From NCBI RefSeq assembly GCF_003258595.1, contig NZ_QHHQ01000002.1:1178001-1242000 (forward strand): a DNA stretch of 64,000 bases, written 5' to 3'. Positions 62,333 through 64,000 of the stretch are shown in pieces (the first letter of the stretch is position 1; the number at the start of each line of letters is the position of its first letter). The position numbers and the translations under genes were made by a program. The notes beneath the pieces were generated by a model. It made no database searches, was not told the origin of the DNA, and saw nothing but the letters and a program-made list of their open reading frames with translations. The DNA is from Acuticoccus sediminis. GTDB taxonomy: Bacteria > Pseudomonadota > Alphaproteobacteria > Rhizobiales > Amorphaceae.

Positions 62333-64000
62333 ATGCTGCACTATCTCGAGCAAGAGGCCCGCGCGGCCCATGCCCGCACACGGATCCTCAACGTCTCGCG
62401 CCGCACGATGCTGGGCGTCACCGCCTCGGGCTTCGCGCTCGCGGCCTTCGTGCGTCCCGCCGGCGCCTTCGCGCCCTACAAGACCGGCGGCGAGAGCATG
62501 CCTCATGGCCTGCGCACCGACCCGTCGGTGTTCGTGTCCATCGACCGGGAGGGCAACGTCACCATCGTCGCCCACCGCTCCGAGATGGGCACCGGCTCGC
62601 GCACCTCGCTGCCGATGGTGCTCGCCGACGAGATGGGCGCCGACTGGGACCGCGTGAAGATCGTCCAGGCCGAGGGTGACGAGCCGAAATACGGCAACCA
62701 GGACACCGACGGCTCGCGCTCCATGCGGCACCACATCCAGTCGATGCGCCAGATGGGCGCCTCCATGCGCTACATGCTGGAGGAAGCCGCGGCGAGCCGG
62801 CTCGATGTACCGCGCTCCGAGGTGAAGACCGGCGTCCACGAGGTGGTCCACGGCCCGAGCGGCCAGACCCTCGGCTTCGGCGAGCTCGCCGAGCACCTCG
62901 TGCGCGAGCAGCCGGACATGCCGTACGTCGGCGTCCCAGCCTTCGAGGACCTGACGTTCAAGGACGAGTCCGAGTTCCGCTACATCGGCAAGGGCGAGGT
63001 CTCGATCACCGACCTCTTCGACATCACCACGGGCCGGGCCGTCTACGGCGCCGACGTGACGCTGCCGGGGATGAAGTACGCGGTCATCGCCCGTCCGCCG
63101 GTCGTCGGCGGCCGCCCGATCCGCTACGACGACAGCGCCGCGCGCGCGGTGGAAGGCGTCGAGACGGTGCTCGGCCTCGAGGGCTCGACCCCGCCGGCGA
63201 AGTTCGCTCCGCTGGGCGGCATCGCGGTGATCGCCTCCAACACCTGGTCCGCGATCCAGGGCCGCGACCTCCTCGAGATCGAGTGGGACGACGGCCCGAA
63301 CGCCAGCTACAACAGCGAGGCCTACCTGGAGGAGATGCGCCAGACCGCCCGCCAGCCGGGCAAGGTCGTGCGCGAGAAGGGCGACGTGGACGGCGCGTTC
63401 TCGAGCGCCGCGAAGACCTTCGCGGCCGAGTACAGCCAGGCGCACATGGCTCACATCCCGATGGAGCCTCCGGTCGCCGTCGCATCGGTGAAGGACGGCA
63501 AGTGCGAGATCTGGGCCTGCGTCCAGAGCCCCTACGGGACGCGCACCGACGTCGCCGACGCGCTGAAGATGAGCCCGGACGACGTTACCGTGCACGTCAC
63601 GCTCCTCGGCGGCGGCTTCGGGCGCAAGTCGAAGTGCGACTTCGTGATCGAGGCGGCGCTGCTTTCGCGCATGGTCGGCGCACCGGTGCGCGTGCAGTGG
63701 ACCCGCGAGGACGACGTCCACCACTCGTTCAACCACACCACCTCGGTGGAGCGCATCGAAGTCGCGCTCGACGCGGCGGGCAAGGTGACGGGCTGGAAGC
63801 ACAACTCCGTGGCGCCGTCGATCCTGTCGACGTTCGCACCGGACTCGGGCCACCAGTTCTTCATCGAGAGCGGGATGGGCCATGCCGACATGCCGTTCGA
63901 CATCGCCAACGTGCGGGCCGACAACGGCAAGGCGATGGCGCACACCCGGATCGGCTGGTTCCGCTCGGTGTCGAACATCCCCCGCGCCTTCGCCGTCCAG
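62333..64000 (+). CDS. iorB: molybdopterin large subunit of aldehyde/isoquinoline oxidoreductase, partial
   Basis: The first 556 residues; the gene runs past the window end. A Tat signal (SRRTMLGVTASGFALAAFV) precedes MoCo-binding domains: EMGTGSRTSLPMVLADEMG, TTGRAVYGADVTLPGM, GGGFGRKSKCDFV and MEPPVAV. IorB-type enzymes hydroxylate aldehydes or N-heteroaromatics. Together with the PQQ dehydrogenase it could turn an alcohol into an aldehyde, then an acid, in the periplasm. Confidence 0.92.
   Translation, partial: MLHYLEQEARAAHARTRILNVSRRTMLGVTASGFALAAFVRPAGAFAPYKTGGESMPHGLRTDPSVFVSIDREGNVTIVAHRSEMGTGSRTSLPMVLADEMGADWDRVKIVQAEGDEPKYGNQDTDGSRSMRHHIQSMRQMGASMRYMLEEAAASRLDVPRSEVKTGVHEVVHGPSGQTLGFGELAEHLVREQPDMPYVGVPAFEDLTFKDESEFRYIGKGEVSITDLFDITTGRAVYGADVTLPGMKYAVIARPPVVGGRPIRYDDSAARAVEGVETVLGLEGSTPPAKFAPLGGIAVIASNTWSAIQGRDLLEIEWDDGPNASYNSEAYLEEMRQTARQPGKVVREKGDVDGAFSSAAKTFAAEYSQAHMAHIPMEPPVAVASVKDGKCEIWACVQSPYGTRTDVADALKMSPDDVTVHVTLLGGGFGRKSKCDFVIEAALLSRMVGAPVRVQWTREDDVHHSFNHTTSVERIEVALDAAGKVTGWKHNSVAPSILSTFAPDSGHQFFIESGMGHADMPFDIANVRADNGKAMAHTRIGWFRSVSNIPRAFAVQ

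Overview
The window is a GC-rich chromosomal segment, about 70% GC by eye, with dense short-gap operons. The gene families (MocR regulators, DppABCDF- and PotFABC-type transporters, Mrp antiporter, IorAB-type molybdoenzyme, PQQ dehydrogenase) suit an environmental alphaproteobacterium, probably Hyphomicrobiales or Rhodobacterales. That placement is inference, since no rRNA or housekeeping marker is present. I saw no tRNA, rRNA, CRISPR array, transposase or prophage genes.

Layout: (1) 1-6401: the start of a CPA1-type Na+/H+ antiporter, a small protein with a decayed-looking RTX C-terminal motif, an AraC regulator, a vanadium-dependent haloperoxidase and an unrecognised small protein. (2) 6417-20042, minus strand: a ten-gene operon centred on LodA-type (cysteine tryptophylquinone, CTQ) chemistry. 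It holds a complete LodA-like oxidase, two LodB/QhpG-like flavoproteins, a radical SAM/SPASM maturase, a metzincin-like peptidase, and what reads as a second LodA split in two: an N-terminal half as a 485-residue protein, and a C-terminal half fused to a VioB-type ferritin-like domain. Three further proteins are unrecognised. A PLP-dependent amino acid decarboxylase lies just upstream on the same strand. This is the most unusual part of the window. (3) 22374-30433: a peptide/opine-type ABC transporter with a glycerophosphodiesterase, a HAD phosphatase and a SorC regulator. (4) 30438-33194: a natural fusion of a proline iminopeptidase with an S9 prolyl oligopeptidase. (5) 33426-44531: a GMC oxidoreductase, a MocR regulator, and an operon of an enolase-superfamily enzyme, an aldehyde dehydrogenase, a DAO-type amine oxidase and a polyamine-type ABC transporter, with a shared GAAGTGGACC-like motif at the control regions. 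(6) 44629-55242: a secreted alpha/beta hydrolase, then mrpABCDEFG (mrpG fused to a stress-protein-like domain), a histidine kinase and an NtrC-type sigma54 activator. A strong -24/-12 (sigma54) promoter lies just before mrpA. (7) 55353-58584: an aldo/keto reductase, an MFS exporter and a divergent LysR regulator. (8) 58893-64000: a Rieske protein, a PQQ alcohol dehydrogenase with the Asp-x-Asp signature of lanthanide enzymes, a small exported protein, and IorAB-like aldehyde oxidoreductase subunits, the last cut by the window end.

How it fits together: several regions are periplasmic or secreted oxidations of amines, amino acids, alcohols and aldehydes that use protein-derived quinones, PQQ, molybdenum, vanadium and FAD. 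The CTQ operon resembles the quinohemoprotein amine dehydrogenase (qhp) system in its set of maturation enzymes (radical SAM, flavin monooxygenase, peptidase), but the target proteins are of LodA type.
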